Shown here: positions 9,185 through 16,948 of the stretch, in pieces
How positions within the stretch are numbered: position 1 is the first letter of the stretch
How the letters are laid out: each line of letters starts with the position of its first letter
Origin: CBDAQA01 sp965247815
GTDB lineage: Bacteria > Planctomycetota > Phycisphaerae > Tepidisphaerales > Tepidisphaeraceae
Direction: 5' to 3'
Assembly (NCBI GenBank): GCA_965247815.1
Contig: CBDFHW010000014.1
Location: 310,001 to 374,000 of the forward strand
DNA: 64,000 nt
Notes under the pieces: model-generated
Told to the model about the DNA's origin: nothing
Databases searched by the model: none
What the model saw: the letters and a program-made list of their open reading frames with translations, nothing else
Translations under genes and position numbers: made by a program

Positions 9185-9215
9185 GCTCACCGCCGAGGCA
9201 CAGAGGCGCGGAGAA
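9185..9215. repeat. CACCGCCGAGGC-family repeat, single copy
   Basis: The arm GCTCACCGCCGAGGCACAGA continues into GGCGCGGAGAAG. The same unit occurs as inverted pairs at 39092-39264 and, diverged, at 59366-59516. No partner arm is seen here. Confidence 0.7.
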
Positions 9216-9331
9216 GACAGATACCAAGCAACACAATTTCCAGTTGAATCTCACGCCATTCTGGCGAAGCCGCGGGAAAATACCCGTCGGCCTGAAGCGT
9301 GGGCGACGCCGTCAATCAAGTAGAAAGCACG

Positions 9332-9559
9332 TTATTCCGCTGCGTGAACGCCGGGTTGTTGGTGAACCTTAATCAGCTTGCCGCGGTCTCGATCGACTGT
9401 CTTGAAATACATCACCAGCATGGCAACGACCCAGAGTGCGAACACGACAGTCAGCACTCGCAACAGAACGCGCTGCGGTTTCAAGGGCAACACGGTTTGA
9501 CCAACTGTTTGATCAGATGAAGGGGTCGAATCGCTCGACGCGGGGCGGGCAGCAGTCAT
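9332..9559 (-). CDS. small single-span membrane protein (75 aa)
   Basis: 75 residues from ATG at 9559, which overlaps the stop of the Minf_1886 gene (ATGA), implying translational coupling. A Ser/Thr/Pro-rich cytoplasmic-type head of about 30 residues precedes one strong transmembrane helix (VLLRVLTVVFALWVVAMLVMY) and a basic tail (KTVDRDRGKLIKVHQQ). No enzymatic motif is seen. Its likely role is as a small membrane partner of the upstream protein, but this is inferred only from coupling. Confidence 0.75.
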   Translation of the reverse strand: MTAARPASSDSTPSSDQTVGQTVLPLKPQRVLLRVLTVVFALWVVAMLVMYFKTVDRDRGKLIKVHQQPGVHAAE

Positions 9560-9990
9560 GACTTCTGGCCCGTCTGTGCCGTGGGCTGCGACAGACTCGG
9601 GGCGGCGATGCGGTAGCTGGTTTCCAAGGCGGCTTGGAAATCGTAGACGCCTCGGAAATCTTCCAGGTTGTCTTCGTCCGTCTTCTGCAGCAGCTGGTGC
9701 TCGACCATCGCGAACACGATTCGGCCGAAATCGAGCGTCGTCGTAATGTTCCACCGCAACAGCACGGTCCGGGCTAGCAACCCCCATTGGCTGAGCGCCA
9801 GATCGCGAAGCCCCTCGCAAAGTGCCCGCCCGCCGACGTGATGGCTCGCATCCGGGTCGGTGACTCCGCGATGAATTTTGTCGACAGTATGCGTCAACCC
9901 CTGCTGAACGAACAGGAACGCCTCCTGGGGGTAAACGCCGACGGCATCTACCACGTCCTGCAGGGACTTCGTCGAGGTCTTAGCGGGCAT
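9556..9990 (-). CDS. Minf_1886 family protein
   Basis: 144 residues from ATG at 9990; an in-frame GTG at 10020 is an alternative start. The sequence follows the pattern of the Minf_1886/TIGR04138 family known from Planctomycetes and Verrucomicrobia: YPQEAFLFVQQGL, HHVGGRALCEGLRDLAL, then WNITTTLDFGRIVFAMVE and LEDFRGVYDF. The family is uncharacterised; the small all-helical-plus-strand fold has no obvious active site. Its stop overlaps the start of a single-span membrane protein, so the pair is probably made together. Confidence 0.88.
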   Translation of the reverse strand: MPAKTSTKSLQDVVDAVGVYPQEAFLFVQQGLTHTVDKIHRGVTDPDASHHVGGRALCEGLRDLALSQWGLLARTVLLRWNITTTLDFGRIVFAMVEHQLLQKTDEDNLEDFRGVYDFQAALETSYRIAAPSLSQPTAQTGQKS

Positions 9991-10101
9991 GCCGACTAAT
10001 CTACTCTGCGCGGTCGTCACTTGAAAGTGACCGATCTATTTTCCTTGTTTTTCAATCAAGAAATGACAAATTGGCCGGGTCGGCTGTCTGTTGTGCTCCG
10101 T

Positions 10102-10665
10102 TTAATCCACCCGGGAATCTATCCATTCGCACAGACAATGATAAAGCATCAGATGCGCCTCCTGCACCCGGGCCGTGGTGGCAGAGGGAATGTGGAACTC
10201 GAATTCACAAGCCGACTTAAGGACTCCGCCGTCTTTTCCCAGAAACGCGACTGTTCGCATTCCGTTTGCCTTGGCGGTCGAGACCGCGCGGACCAGGTTG
10301 GCGCTGTTCCCGCTGGTCGTGAACACGACAAGAAAGTCGCCGGTGTTTCCCAATGCTTCGACCTGTCGGCTGAAGACCGACTCGAAACCCATGTCGTTGC
10401 CCGCACAGGTCAGGTTCCCGGAATCGCATAACGCCACCGCCGCCAGCGCCCGCCTCGGTTTGTTGAACCGCACTACCAGTTCTTCGGCAAGATGAATCGC
10501 GTCCGCGGCGCTTCCGCCGTTGCCGGCGGTCAACACCTTGCCCCGACCCTGCCAGCATTTCAGCATCGCCTCCCCGACCCGCTCAATCTCGGGTGTGAAC
10601 GCGGCCATCTTCGGCAGAAGGGTCGTCCATTCAGCTATTGCCCCCGCGAGCGGTCGTTCGTCCAT
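10102..10665 (-). CDS. gmhA: sedoheptulose-7-phosphate isomerase (GmhA-like SIS protein)
   Basis: 187 residues; GmhA converts sedoheptulose 7-phosphate to D-glycero-D-manno-heptose 7-phosphate, the first step of ADP-heptose synthesis for surface glycans. Seen here are the phosphate-binding loop GNGGSAADA with the following H-x-x-x-E (HLAEEL), a second SIS loop FTTSGNSANL, and the C-terminal RVQEAHLMLYH with the Gln and His that complete the metal and active site in GmhA. The closest alternative is DiaA, which shares the fold but usually lacks that C-terminal Gln/His pattern. No other heptose genes are adjacent; the glycan block lies 20 kb away. Confidence 0.85.
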   Translation of the reverse strand: MDERPLAGAIAEWTTLLPKMAAFTPEIERVGEAMLKCWQGRGKVLTAGNGGSAADAIHLAEELVVRFNKPRRALAAVALCDSGNLTCAGNDMGFESVFSRQVEALGNTGDFLVVFTTSGNSANLVRAVSTAKANGMRTVAFLGKDGGVLKSACEFEFHIPSATTARVQEAHLMLYHCLCEWIDSRVD

Positions 10666-10755
10666 GCAATAGTTTTAACGGATGAACTCGCAATGTCGAA
10701 ACCGGACGATTACCGCTGCAATACTGCTGCGGGATGCTTACGTGCGAATCCGTCA

Positions 10756-11223
10756 TCAGGCGCGATCCACTTCTCGAGTAACCAGGTTGGTCACGTAAAC
10801 GACTTCTCCCCGGCATTTCTTGCAGGCGTATTTTCGACCCTTCAGTTGCCTTCGCCGTTCGACCCACCAGTCGCAGCGTGGACACCCGAAGCGATACGCC
10901 GCGGGCTTGCGGGGCGGGCTGACCACCTGGGCGTCGGTGTAGCACCGAATCGGTCGAGCCCCGATCTGCCGGCAAACCGCCCGCCAGCGCGGGCCGTGCT
11001 TCGCGCCCGGCGTCAGCGCGTGCGCGATCTCGTGCAGCAGCGTGTCGCGGACTTCCTCCAGCGGGTTCAGGAACGTGAGGTGTTTCGACAGCGAAATCTG
11101 TCTGTTCGTGTAATCACACCGCCCGAACCGCCGGCGGGCGTGGTCGAACGCGAACGACCACCCGACCAGTTCGTGCCGGGTCATCAAGTCGCGGGCGAGA
11201 TGGGCGGCTTCGTAGAGGTTCAC
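10756..11223 (-). CDS. SprT-like zinc metalloprotease-domain protein
   Basis: 155 residues from a GTG at 11223, preceded by GAAGAAAG. SprT-like domains resemble the protease domain of Spartan; the bacterial members are uncharacterised. The zinc-binding helix is LLHEIAHALTP (H-E-x-x-H), followed by HGPRWRAVCRQIGARPIRC, the usual continuation of the family. The C-terminus is a zinc ribbon with pairs CPRC and CKKC. Length is normal. It starts eight bases past the end of the decayed DUF5615 gene and shares its direction, but is unlikely to be functionally related. Confidence 0.9.
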   Translation of the reverse strand: MNLYEAAHLARDLMTRHELVGWSFAFDHARRRFGRCDYTNRQISLSKHLTFLNPLEEVRDTLLHEIAHALTPGAKHGPRWRAVCRQIGARPIRCYTDAQVVSPPRKPAAYRFGCPRCDWWVERRRQLKGRKYACKKCRGEVVYVTNLVTREVDRA

Positions 11224-11230
11224 ACTTTCT

Positions 11231-11548
11231 TCAACTGATTCGCAAGACCATGCGCGGCTTCAGCGTACGAAGTTCGCTTAACAATTTCGGGACGAGCGGC
11301 GCGATGTCGTCGAGTTCGTTCGAAATCACTTCTCAAACGACGAGCGCGCACGGCAAAGTCACGTTCTGCTGGTATTGAATCCCGTTGTCTTTGGAGATCA
11401 CGGCGTCGAATTCGTTCGCCGCTGCCAGCGTGAGAAGTTCGCCATTTTCGACGCCGTTCCAATGCATGAACGCGACCGTAAAAACGTCGTGCCCGGTGAT
11501 CATGCGTCGCAAGCGATGAGGAAGGTTCTCGTCGAGAAGCAGCTTCAT
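11231..11548 (-). pseudogene. DUF5615 PIN-like toxin gene interrupted by one in-frame TGA
   Basis: The frame opens at ATG 11548 with MKLLLDENLPHRLRRMITGH, the hallmark start of DUF5615 PIN-like proteins, and continues through FDAVISKDNGIQYQQNVTLP. A TGA at 11333-11335 stops it after 71 residues. Beyond it, in the same frame, the conserved family tail continues (SNELDDIAPLVPKLLSEL) to a TGA at 11231. Total length with the stop counted as a residue would be 105, normal for the family. The start overlaps the stop of the DUF433 gene (TGATG), the normal arrangement of this pair. The frame is intact apart from one codon, so decay is recent, or the codon is a sequencing error. Confidence 0.8.
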
Positions 11549-11766
11549 CAGGTTTCCGAGTGGCCCGCGTGCGTCTGCAGATCGGCGTTTGCCAGATCCA
11601 GCACAGCCTCGACCTGAGCCTGCGACACCGACGGAAAATCGGCTAGGATTTCGCCAATCGTGTAACCCTTTTTTAAGTGGTCGAACAGGATCGAGACGGG
11701 CACCCGCGTGCCGGCAAAACATGTCGCTCCGCCTTGAATGTTCTTGTTCACGCTCACAACTTGCAT
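11548..11766 (-). CDS. DUF433 domain antitoxin-like protein
   Basis: 72 residues. DUF433 proteins are small HTH-like proteins usually encoded just upstream of a DUF5615 PIN-like gene, and are predicted antitoxins. The core is NIQGGATCFAGTRVPVSILF followed by LKKGYTIGEILADFPSVSQAQVEAVL, which matches the family closely. Its stop codon overlaps the ATG of the DUF5615 frame. It appears intact although its partner carries a premature stop. A free antitoxin without a toxin would be expected to drift. Confidence 0.88.
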   Translation of the reverse strand: MQVVSVNKNIQGGATCFAGTRVPVSILFDHLKKGYTIGEILADFPSVSQAQVEAVLDLANADLQTHAGHSET

Positions 11767-11820
11767 GGTCTCACACGATATCGGAAGCCGTGTTTAAGCG
11801 AAACGACCGACGACTCGTTT

Positions 11821-11925
11821 TCATTGACAACGAACTGTTTGGCGTAAAATCTTAAGCTTAAAAAAACTCTCGCAGAGTTCTTTGCGGGCGACTTCTGTGA
11901 ACCTGATTTCGCACGGACCTGACAT
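11821..11925 (-). pseudogene. ParE-like toxin remnant
   Basis: A 34-codon frame starts at ATG 11925, inside the 3' end of the parD-like frame. It reads CEIRFTEVARKELCESF, the kind of start seen in ParE/RelE toxins (strand, then a helix with acidic and basic residues). It then runs into AT-rich sequence and stops at 11821, so about two thirds of a ParE would be missing. The overlap with the antitoxin frame is the normal ParD-ParE arrangement. The similarity is short, so the assignment is tentative. Confidence 0.45.
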
Positions 11926-12154
11926 CGATCATTTCTGATCGAGAAAGTCTCTCCGAAGTTCGGCTCTTAACTGCCGCGACTTCTCTTTCGGACTGTTCGA
12001 TCGCGAGCAAATCTTCATCATCCAGTTCAAGATCAGACGCATACATCAGCGCATTTAAGCCCGCTTCGAGCACTTCGGCCGGTCACGAAAACTTACCGTT
12101 GCGAATTTGCTCTTCGACATACCGCTCGAGTTCCGGCTTCAGTGCGACATTCAT
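11858..12154 (-). pseudogene. ParD-like antitoxin gene interrupted by one in-frame TGA
   Basis: From ATG 12154 the frame reads MNVALKPELERYVEEQIRNG then KFS, the ribbon-helix-helix start of ParD antitoxins (usual MNVSLTPELE..V...V.SG.Y.S). Codon 24 is TGA (12083-12085), exactly where the family has Ser or Thr. The frame then continues with PAEVLEAGLNALM, the conserved S-A-S-E-V-V-R-E-A-L helix. With the stop removed the product would be about 98 residues, normal for ParD. A GTG at 12073 could restart translation, but would lack the DNA-binding ribbon. Confidence 0.75.
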
Positions 12155-12206
12155 AAATCTGCTTCTCCAGATCTCATCCTACCTCGGCACCACTATCGTT
12201 CGAACG

Positions 12207-12238
12207 AAAAAATCCGGAACGCGTTTCTAGACTTCGGA
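12207..12238 (-). terminator. possible intrinsic terminator after pgi
   Basis: On the minus strand, TCCGAA and TTCCGGA enclose 13 bases and are followed directly by six T residues. The stem is short with one bulge, so this is a weak candidate, about 25 bases past the pgi stop codon. Confidence 0.4.
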
Positions 12239-12261
12239 TGAGATGTTGCCGGGCTGCGGAG

Positions 12262-13860
12262 CTATTCAATTTTCGAATACTGCGCCGTTGCCGGGTTCGA
12301 GGTCGGTGACGCGATCACTGGTTTCGCGCGCCCATTGGCGGCGAGGTGTTCGAGCAGTTGGAACACCGTCTCGGCCGAATCGGCTGATCCCATCTTTGCC
12401 GCGATTTCGTCCGCGGTGGCCGGCGTCGTCGACAGTGCGGCGAGCACCTTTGCCTGTGTTTCGAGAATCACCGCCGCCGCTTTTTTTCCCGCTTCGACGC
12501 CGGGCTGGTGGTACGCGTTGACGTTCACCAGCGTGCCGTAGAAACCGACCGCCCGTTCGAACAACGCGATCAGCATGCCGACCGTGCGGGGCGTTACTTC
12601 CTGGATCGTGATCGTCAGCGATTGGCGGTCGTTCCCGAAAAGTGCTTCGCGGGTGCCGAGGAGGAACCCCTGCAGGAAATCGCCGGCCGTCGCGCCGGGT
12701 TCCACTTCCAGTTTCGCTTCCGCCGGTGTCCCGCCGTCCTTGAGCACGCGGATGAACGTCATGAAGAAGTTGTTCACGCCGTCCCGCAGCTGCTGGACGT
12801 ACGCGTGCTGGTCGGTCGAACCCTTGTTGCCGAAAACGTTGATGCCCTGGTCGACGCGCTTGCCCTCCAAATCAAGCCGCTTGCCGAGCGATTCCATCAC
12901 CAGTTGCTGCAGGTATCGGCTGAAGAGCAGGAGCCGATCCTTGTACGGCAGGACGACCATGTCCTTTTCGCCTTTGCCGTTGGTCGCGTGGTACCACATC
13001 AAGGCGAGCAGTGCCGCCGGGTTCTTGGCTACGTCGTGCGACCGCGTCGCGACGTCGATCGCGGCCGCCCCGTCGAGCATGGCTTGGATGTCGATCCCCT
13101 GCAGCGCGGCGGGCAGCAGGCCCACGGCCGACAGCTCACTGGTCCGCCCGCCGATCCAATCGAACATGGGGAAGCGCGCCAGCCATTTCCCGTCGATGGC
13201 GACCTTGTCCATCTTCGACCCGAACATTGTGATCGCGACCGCGTGCTTCGCGAAGTCGAGCCCGGCTTCTTTGTAAGCCGCTGCGACGATCAACATGCCG
13301 TTCCGCGTCTCGGGCGTGCCGCCGCTCTTGGTGCAGACGATCGTCAGTGTTTCGGCCAGTTCACCGTCCAGCGTCGCCAACACCCGCGCGATCCCGTCCG
13401 GGTCGGTGTTGTCGACAAAATGGATGTACATCTTGTCGGTCAAAGGATGGCCGAGCGCATCAGCGACGAACTCCGGGCCCAGGGCGCTACCGCCGATGCC
13501 GATCGACAGGATGTGTGAAAAATTCGTCGCGGCAGGGGGTTTGATCTTCCCGCTGTGAATATCAGCCGCGAACGTCTTGATCGACGCCAGCGTGTCGGTG
13601 ATTTCTTTTCCCAACTCCGGGTTGGGCGCCAGCTGCGGCGCCCGCAGCCAGTAATGGCCGACCATTCGGTCCTCGTCGGGGTTGGCGATCGCACCCTTCT
13701 CCAGCGCGTCCATGGCCGCGAACGCCTTGTCCATCGCCGGCTGCATCTTGGCGAAGAAACCGTCATCAAACGTCATCCGGCTGACGTCCAACGTCAGTCC
13801 GACAGTGTCCACACGGCAAAGATGCTTCTTGTAACGGTTCCAGAGTTCGGCCGAGGTCAT
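12262..13860 (-). CDS. pgi: glucose-6-phosphate isomerase
   Basis: 532 residues; interconverts glucose 6-phosphate and fructose 6-phosphate in glycolysis and sugar-nucleotide supply. Diagnostic stretches include FSHILSIGIGGSALGPEFVA (phosphate-binding SIS loop), FVDNTDPDGIARVL, CTKSGGTPETRNGM (second SIS loop), WIGGRTSELSAVG and FGNKGSTDQHAYVQQLRDG, which contains the catalytic His region. A C-terminal extension of about 60 residues resembles a winged-helix-like tail found in planctomycete and chlamydial-type enzymes (AEEIAAKMG-like pattern). ATG at 13860 has AAGGA six bases upstream; the longer upstream frame is not used. Confidence 0.95.
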   Translation of the reverse strand: MTSAELWNRYKKHLCRVDTVGLTLDVSRMTFDDGFFAKMQPAMDKAFAAMDALEKGAIANPDEDRMVGHYWLRAPQLAPNPELGKEITDTLASIKTFAADIHSGKIKPPAATNFSHILSIGIGGSALGPEFVADALGHPLTDKMYIHFVDNTDPDGIARVLATLDGELAETLTIVCTKSGGTPETRNGMLIVAAAYKEAGLDFAKHAVAITMFGSKMDKVAIDGKWLARFPMFDWIGGRTSELSAVGLLPAALQGIDIQAMLDGAAAIDVATRSHDVAKNPAALLALMWYHATNGKGEKDMVVLPYKDRLLLFSRYLQQLVMESLGKRLDLEGKRVDQGINVFGNKGSTDQHAYVQQLRDGVNNFFMTFIRVLKDGGTPAEAKLEVEPGATAGDFLQGFLLGTREALFGNDRQSLTITIQEVTPRTVGMLIALFERAVGFYGTLVNVNAYHQPGVEAGKKAAAVILETQAKVLAALSTTPATADEIAAKMGSADSAETVFQLLEHLAANGRAKPVIASPTSNPATAQYSKIE

Positions 13861-14063
13861 TGATATTCCTTTGTTTTGAGCGGCAGAGTGTATGCGGCAA
13901 GCTGCTTGATGGACAGATGCGTTGGGCCGCACGATGCTTCCCGTTTCCCTTTTACCAAGTGTCTCCGGGCCCCTCAGAGGACTTTTTTGGCACGGTTGAT
14001 GCCACTCTTGTTTGCGACTTGGCCTGAAGAAACCATGGCTTTAGACTACCCACCATCAAGTTG

Positions 14064-14699
14064 ATGTTCACCATCCTCTTTGCCGCGGGGTATTTGCTCG
14101 CGGCCCTCGTTCTGATGCAATTCCTCGAGCCGGGCTTAACTCCGCCCGGTTTTACTGGACACGGTGCCTACGCACTGATTCTTATCTTCGCGGGCAGTTT
14201 TCAACTTGCCGGCCGCTGGCGAAGCACGATTCCATTCATGATTTTTGGTGCCGTCGCCTCGGCTCTGCTTCTTCCAAATTACTTAGGCGATAGGCGGCTG
14301 CAATTTCGACTAGGTGACAGCGCCTATTCTCCGGAGATTTGGGCGGCCACCATCGGCTGGTGCATCTTTGTCATCAGTGTTTCGTTGCTCGTCCGGATGG
14401 TCGCACTGGTTCGCTGGCGATTAATACAAAATGTGCCGCGCGAACATCCGGCATGCCGCAATTGCAGGTATGACCTCTGGGCGGCGGAAAAGGTCTGTCC
14501 TGAATGTGGGACGCCATTCGATCGCCAGGATCCGGGATCATTTCTCGCTACTGAACAGCGCTGGAACTTTCGCTGGCTAAGAAGACGAGTTGTCGCGATC
14601 GCACTTTTTGCAGTTCTGCCTCTTGCCGGAATATACGGCTTTTTCTATCTGCGTTCCGATTCTAGACCCATCGCTGAAGTAGAGAACACCGGGGGGTAG
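14064..14699 (+). CDS. membrane protein with zinc ribbon (N-terminal part of an interrupted LRR protein)
   Basis: 211 residues from ATG 14064 (TTG at 14061 also in frame). Four hydrophobic helices (about 2-20, 32-50, 55-72, 92-113) are followed by a zinc ribbon with CRNCRYDL and CPECG, a module common in planctomycete membrane proteins. A final helix follows (VVAIALFAVLPLAGIYGFFY), then the SDSRPIAEVENTGG tail. The TAG at 14697-14699 ends it, but the same frame stays open into the leucine-rich repeat segment at 14757-15242. IAEVENTGG resembles the IEKLGG element that normally precedes the repeats in such proteins. So this is probably half of a single 392-residue protein. Confidence 0.7.
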   Translation: MFTILFAAGYLLAALVLMQFLEPGLTPPGFTGHGAYALILIFAGSFQLAGRWRSTIPFMIFGAVASALLLPNYLGDRRLQFRLGDSAYSPEIWAATIGWCIFVISVSLLVRMVALVRWRLIQNVPREHPACRNCRYDLWAAEKVCPECGTPFDRQDPGSFLATEQRWNFRWLRRRVVAIALFAVLPLAGIYGFFYLRSDSRPIAEVENTGG

Positions 14700-14756
14700 T
14701 GTGATCTGAAATGTGATCTTCCGTCCTGCCTGCAACTGTGGCCAGCCGCATTACCT

Positions 14757-15242
14757 ATGACCTGGTTCAGGGGCCTGTTTATGCACCCAACGGTAGTGAT
14801 GTGGCGTGGTTCTACCGTCACTGATGCTGAGCTCCTTTGTTTGCGGCCATTTGCTCGAATCGCAGAGATACATATCGACAATTCACCGATGACCGGAACC
14901 GGTTTTGCGGTTCTCGTTCCGTCGCCGAGTTTAACTTTCCTTTATTTGCCCGGATCACATATCAATGACGCCGGCTTGGCTGTTATCGGGAAGATGACTT
15001 CGCTCGCTGACCTTCAGTTGGATTACACGAATGTTACCGATGTCGGCCTTCTCAGCCTCAACGGACTGAATCGCCTCGAATATCTTCGAATCAAGCATAC
15101 AGCAATAACTGATTCGGGACTGATGAATACAGCGTCCTTCAAAAAGCTCAAGTACATAAGCGTTCACGGTTCCAAGGTCACGGCCGAGGGCGTCAAGAAA
15201 TTTAACGTGCTGCGGCCTGATGTTTCGGTATATGGTCCTTGA
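14757..15242 (+). CDS. leucine-rich repeat protein (C-terminal part of an interrupted gene)
   Basis: About 161 residues from ATG 14757, in the same frame as 14064-14699 with only one TAG between them. WFRGLFMHPTVVMWRGSTVTD is the usual entry strand of planctomycete LRR proteins. Repeats of about 24 residues follow, with the pattern L..L.L..T.VTD.GL: LTFLYLPGSHINDAGLAVI, LADLQLDYTNVTDVGLLSL, LEYLRIKHTAITDSGL. No Shine-Dalgarno site is seen before the ATG, which argues that this was translated as part of the upstream gene. LRRs mediate protein contacts; the partner is unknown. Confidence 0.7.
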   Translation: MTWFRGLFMHPTVVMWRGSTVTDAELLCLRPFARIAEIHIDNSPMTGTGFAVLVPSPSLTFLYLPGSHINDAGLAVIGKMTSLADLQLDYTNVTDVGLLSLNGLNRLEYLRIKHTAITDSGLMNTASFKKLKYISVHGSKVTAEGVKKFNVLRPDVSVYGP

Positions 15243-15266
15243 TCACGAAGCGCAGATGCAACTCGA

Positions 15267-16910
15267 TTACCTCTTCAGTGATTCCGACACAATGTTCTGC
15301 GCTTCACTGACGATCTCACTGAGATGCCTTTCATCCCGAAAGCTCTCCGCGTAAATCTTGTAGATATTCTCCGTCCCCGAAGGCCTCGCCGCGAACCAAC
15401 CCTTTTCCGTGGTGACTTTTAGCCCGCCGATGCTGGCGCCAGTGCCGGGCGCCTTGGTCAGCTTGGCGGTGATCTTGTCGCCGGCCAGTTCGGTTGCGGT
15501 GACGGCTCGGGGCGTGAGTTTTTTGAACGCGGCTTTCTGTTCCGGTGACGCGGGGGCGTCGATTCTGGTGTACTTCGGGTCGCCGAACGCCATCGTCAGG
15601 TCGGCGTAGTGCTCGCCGGGGTCTTTGCCGCTGCGGGCGGTGATCTCGGCGGCCAGCAGGTTCATGATGATGCCGTCCTTGTCGGTCGACCAGACGGTGC
15701 CGTCCATTTTCAGGAAGCTCGCGCCGGCGCTTTCTTCACCGCCGAAACAGGTGGTGCCGTTGAACAATCCGTCGGCGAACCATTTGAAACCGACCGGCAC
15801 TTCGCTGATGCCCCGGTTCAACCGGTGCACCACGCGGTCGATCATGCTGCTGCTGACCAGCGTCTTGCCGACCACAGCGCTGCTCGGCCAATGCGGGCGG
15901 TGGGTTAATAGATAGTTAATCGCGACGGCCAGATAATGGTTCGGGTTTAACAGCCCGACCGACGGCGTCACAATCCCGTGCCGGTCGCTGTCCGGGTCGT
16001 TGCCGAACGCCACTCGGTAATCGTCTTTCAGCTTCACCAGATTCGCCATCGCGAACGGGCTCGAACAGTCCATTCGGATCTTGCCGTCGTGGTCCACGGG
16101 CATAAATCCGAACGTCGGGTCCAGCTTGTCGTTCACCACCGTCAGGTCCAGCTTGTACAGGTCGGCGATCGGTTCCCAGTAAGCCAGGCTCGCGCCGCCG
16201 AGCGGGTCTACACCAATCTTGATCCCCGCCGACGCGATCACGTTCAGATCGACCACGGTCATCAAGTCCTTCACGTACGGCGTGATCAGGTCGTGCGAAT
16301 GCGTCGTGCCGGCTTTCATGGCCGCGTCGAGGGCGACCTGTTTCACCTCGCGGTTGCCGTTTTTCAGGATGGCGTTCGCGCGGTCCTGAATCCAGTTGGT
16401 CACGTCGGTGTCGGCGGGCCCGCCGTTGGGCGGGTTGTATTTGAACCCACCGTCCTCCGGCGGGTTGTGCGACGGCGTAATAATAATCCCGTCGGCGAGC
16501 CCCGTTTTGCGACCATGATTGTGGGTCAGGATGGACCATGAAACCACCGGCGTCGGCGTCGCGACGCCGTTCCGCGCGATGATCGTGTCGACCCCGTTGG
16601 CCGCCAGCACCTGCAACGCCGACTCCGACGCCGGCCGTGACAGTGCGTGCGTGTCGATGCCCATGTAAATCGGCCCGTCGAAGCCTTTGGTTTTCCGGTA
16701 CTCCGCGATCGCCTGCGTGATTGCGACGATGTGCGACGCATTGAACGTGCCATTACTGGAAGTGCCCCGGTGCCCACTGGTGCCGAAGCTGACCAGCTGC
16801 CGGACGTCCGAAGGATCGGGCTTGCGGTCGTGATAATCGGCAATCAACCGATCGACATTGATCAACATAGACGACGGAGCAGCTTTGCCGGCAAGGGGTG
16901 AGGTGGCCAT
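15267..16910 (-). CDS. pgm: phosphoglucomutase (alpha-D-glucose phosphate-specific)
   Basis: 547 residues, very close to the E. coli Pgm length. It interconverts glucose 1-phosphate and glucose 6-phosphate. SFGTSGHRGTS is at residues 41-51, the catalytic phosphoserine loop TPSHNPPEDGG has Ser147, the metal-binding loop contains DPDSDRHG, and the sugar-specificity loop is GGEESAG. The C-terminal phosphate-binding loop is ARPSGTENIYKIYAES. ATG at 16910 gives the standard N-terminus; the frame continues upstream into an AAATCCG repeat and is not coding there. Together with pgi it links glycolysis to UDP- and ADP-glucose supply for glycans and storage polymers. Confidence 0.95.
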   Translation of the reverse strand: MATSPLAGKAAPSSMLINVDRLIADYHDRKPDPSDVRQLVSFGTSGHRGTSSNGTFNASHIVAITQAIAEYRKTKGFDGPIYMGIDTHALSRPASESALQVLAANGVDTIIARNGVATPTPVVSWSILTHNHGRKTGLADGIIITPSHNPPEDGGFKYNPPNGGPADTDVTNWIQDRANAILKNGNREVKQVALDAAMKAGTTHSHDLITPYVKDLMTVVDLNVIASAGIKIGVDPLGGASLAYWEPIADLYKLDLTVVNDKLDPTFGFMPVDHDGKIRMDCSSPFAMANLVKLKDDYRVAFGNDPDSDRHGIVTPSVGLLNPNHYLAVAINYLLTHRPHWPSSAVVGKTLVSSSMIDRVVHRLNRGISEVPVGFKWFADGLFNGTTCFGGEESAGASFLKMDGTVWSTDKDGIIMNLLAAEITARSGKDPGEHYADLTMAFGDPKYTRIDAPASPEQKAAFKKLTPRAVTATELAGDKITAKLTKAPGTGASIGGLKVTTEKGWFAARPSGTENIYKIYAESFRDERHLSEIVSEAQNIVSESLKR

Positions 16911-16948
16911 GGGGGAATTGGTATCGCAACCCGCGCCCATGGGAAAGT

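Larger units (their letters stand above)
8894..9331. other. repeat-bearing intergenic region
   Basis: 438 bases between the DUF971 gene and the convergent small membrane protein gene. It holds an inverted pair of the GTTTAGCGG family (9013-9093) and a single copy of the CACCGCCGAGGC family (9185-9215). No believable coding frame is present. Confidence 0.5.

Noticed and set aside
11333..11335. Selenocysteine insertion at the TGA of the DUF5615 frame
   Set aside because: I see no stable hairpin directly after the codon, the family does not use a Cys/Sec at that point, and TGA ends many other genes here.
12508..13518. 336-codon frame antisense to pgi
   Set aside because: pgi is certain; the other frame is a high-GC shadow.
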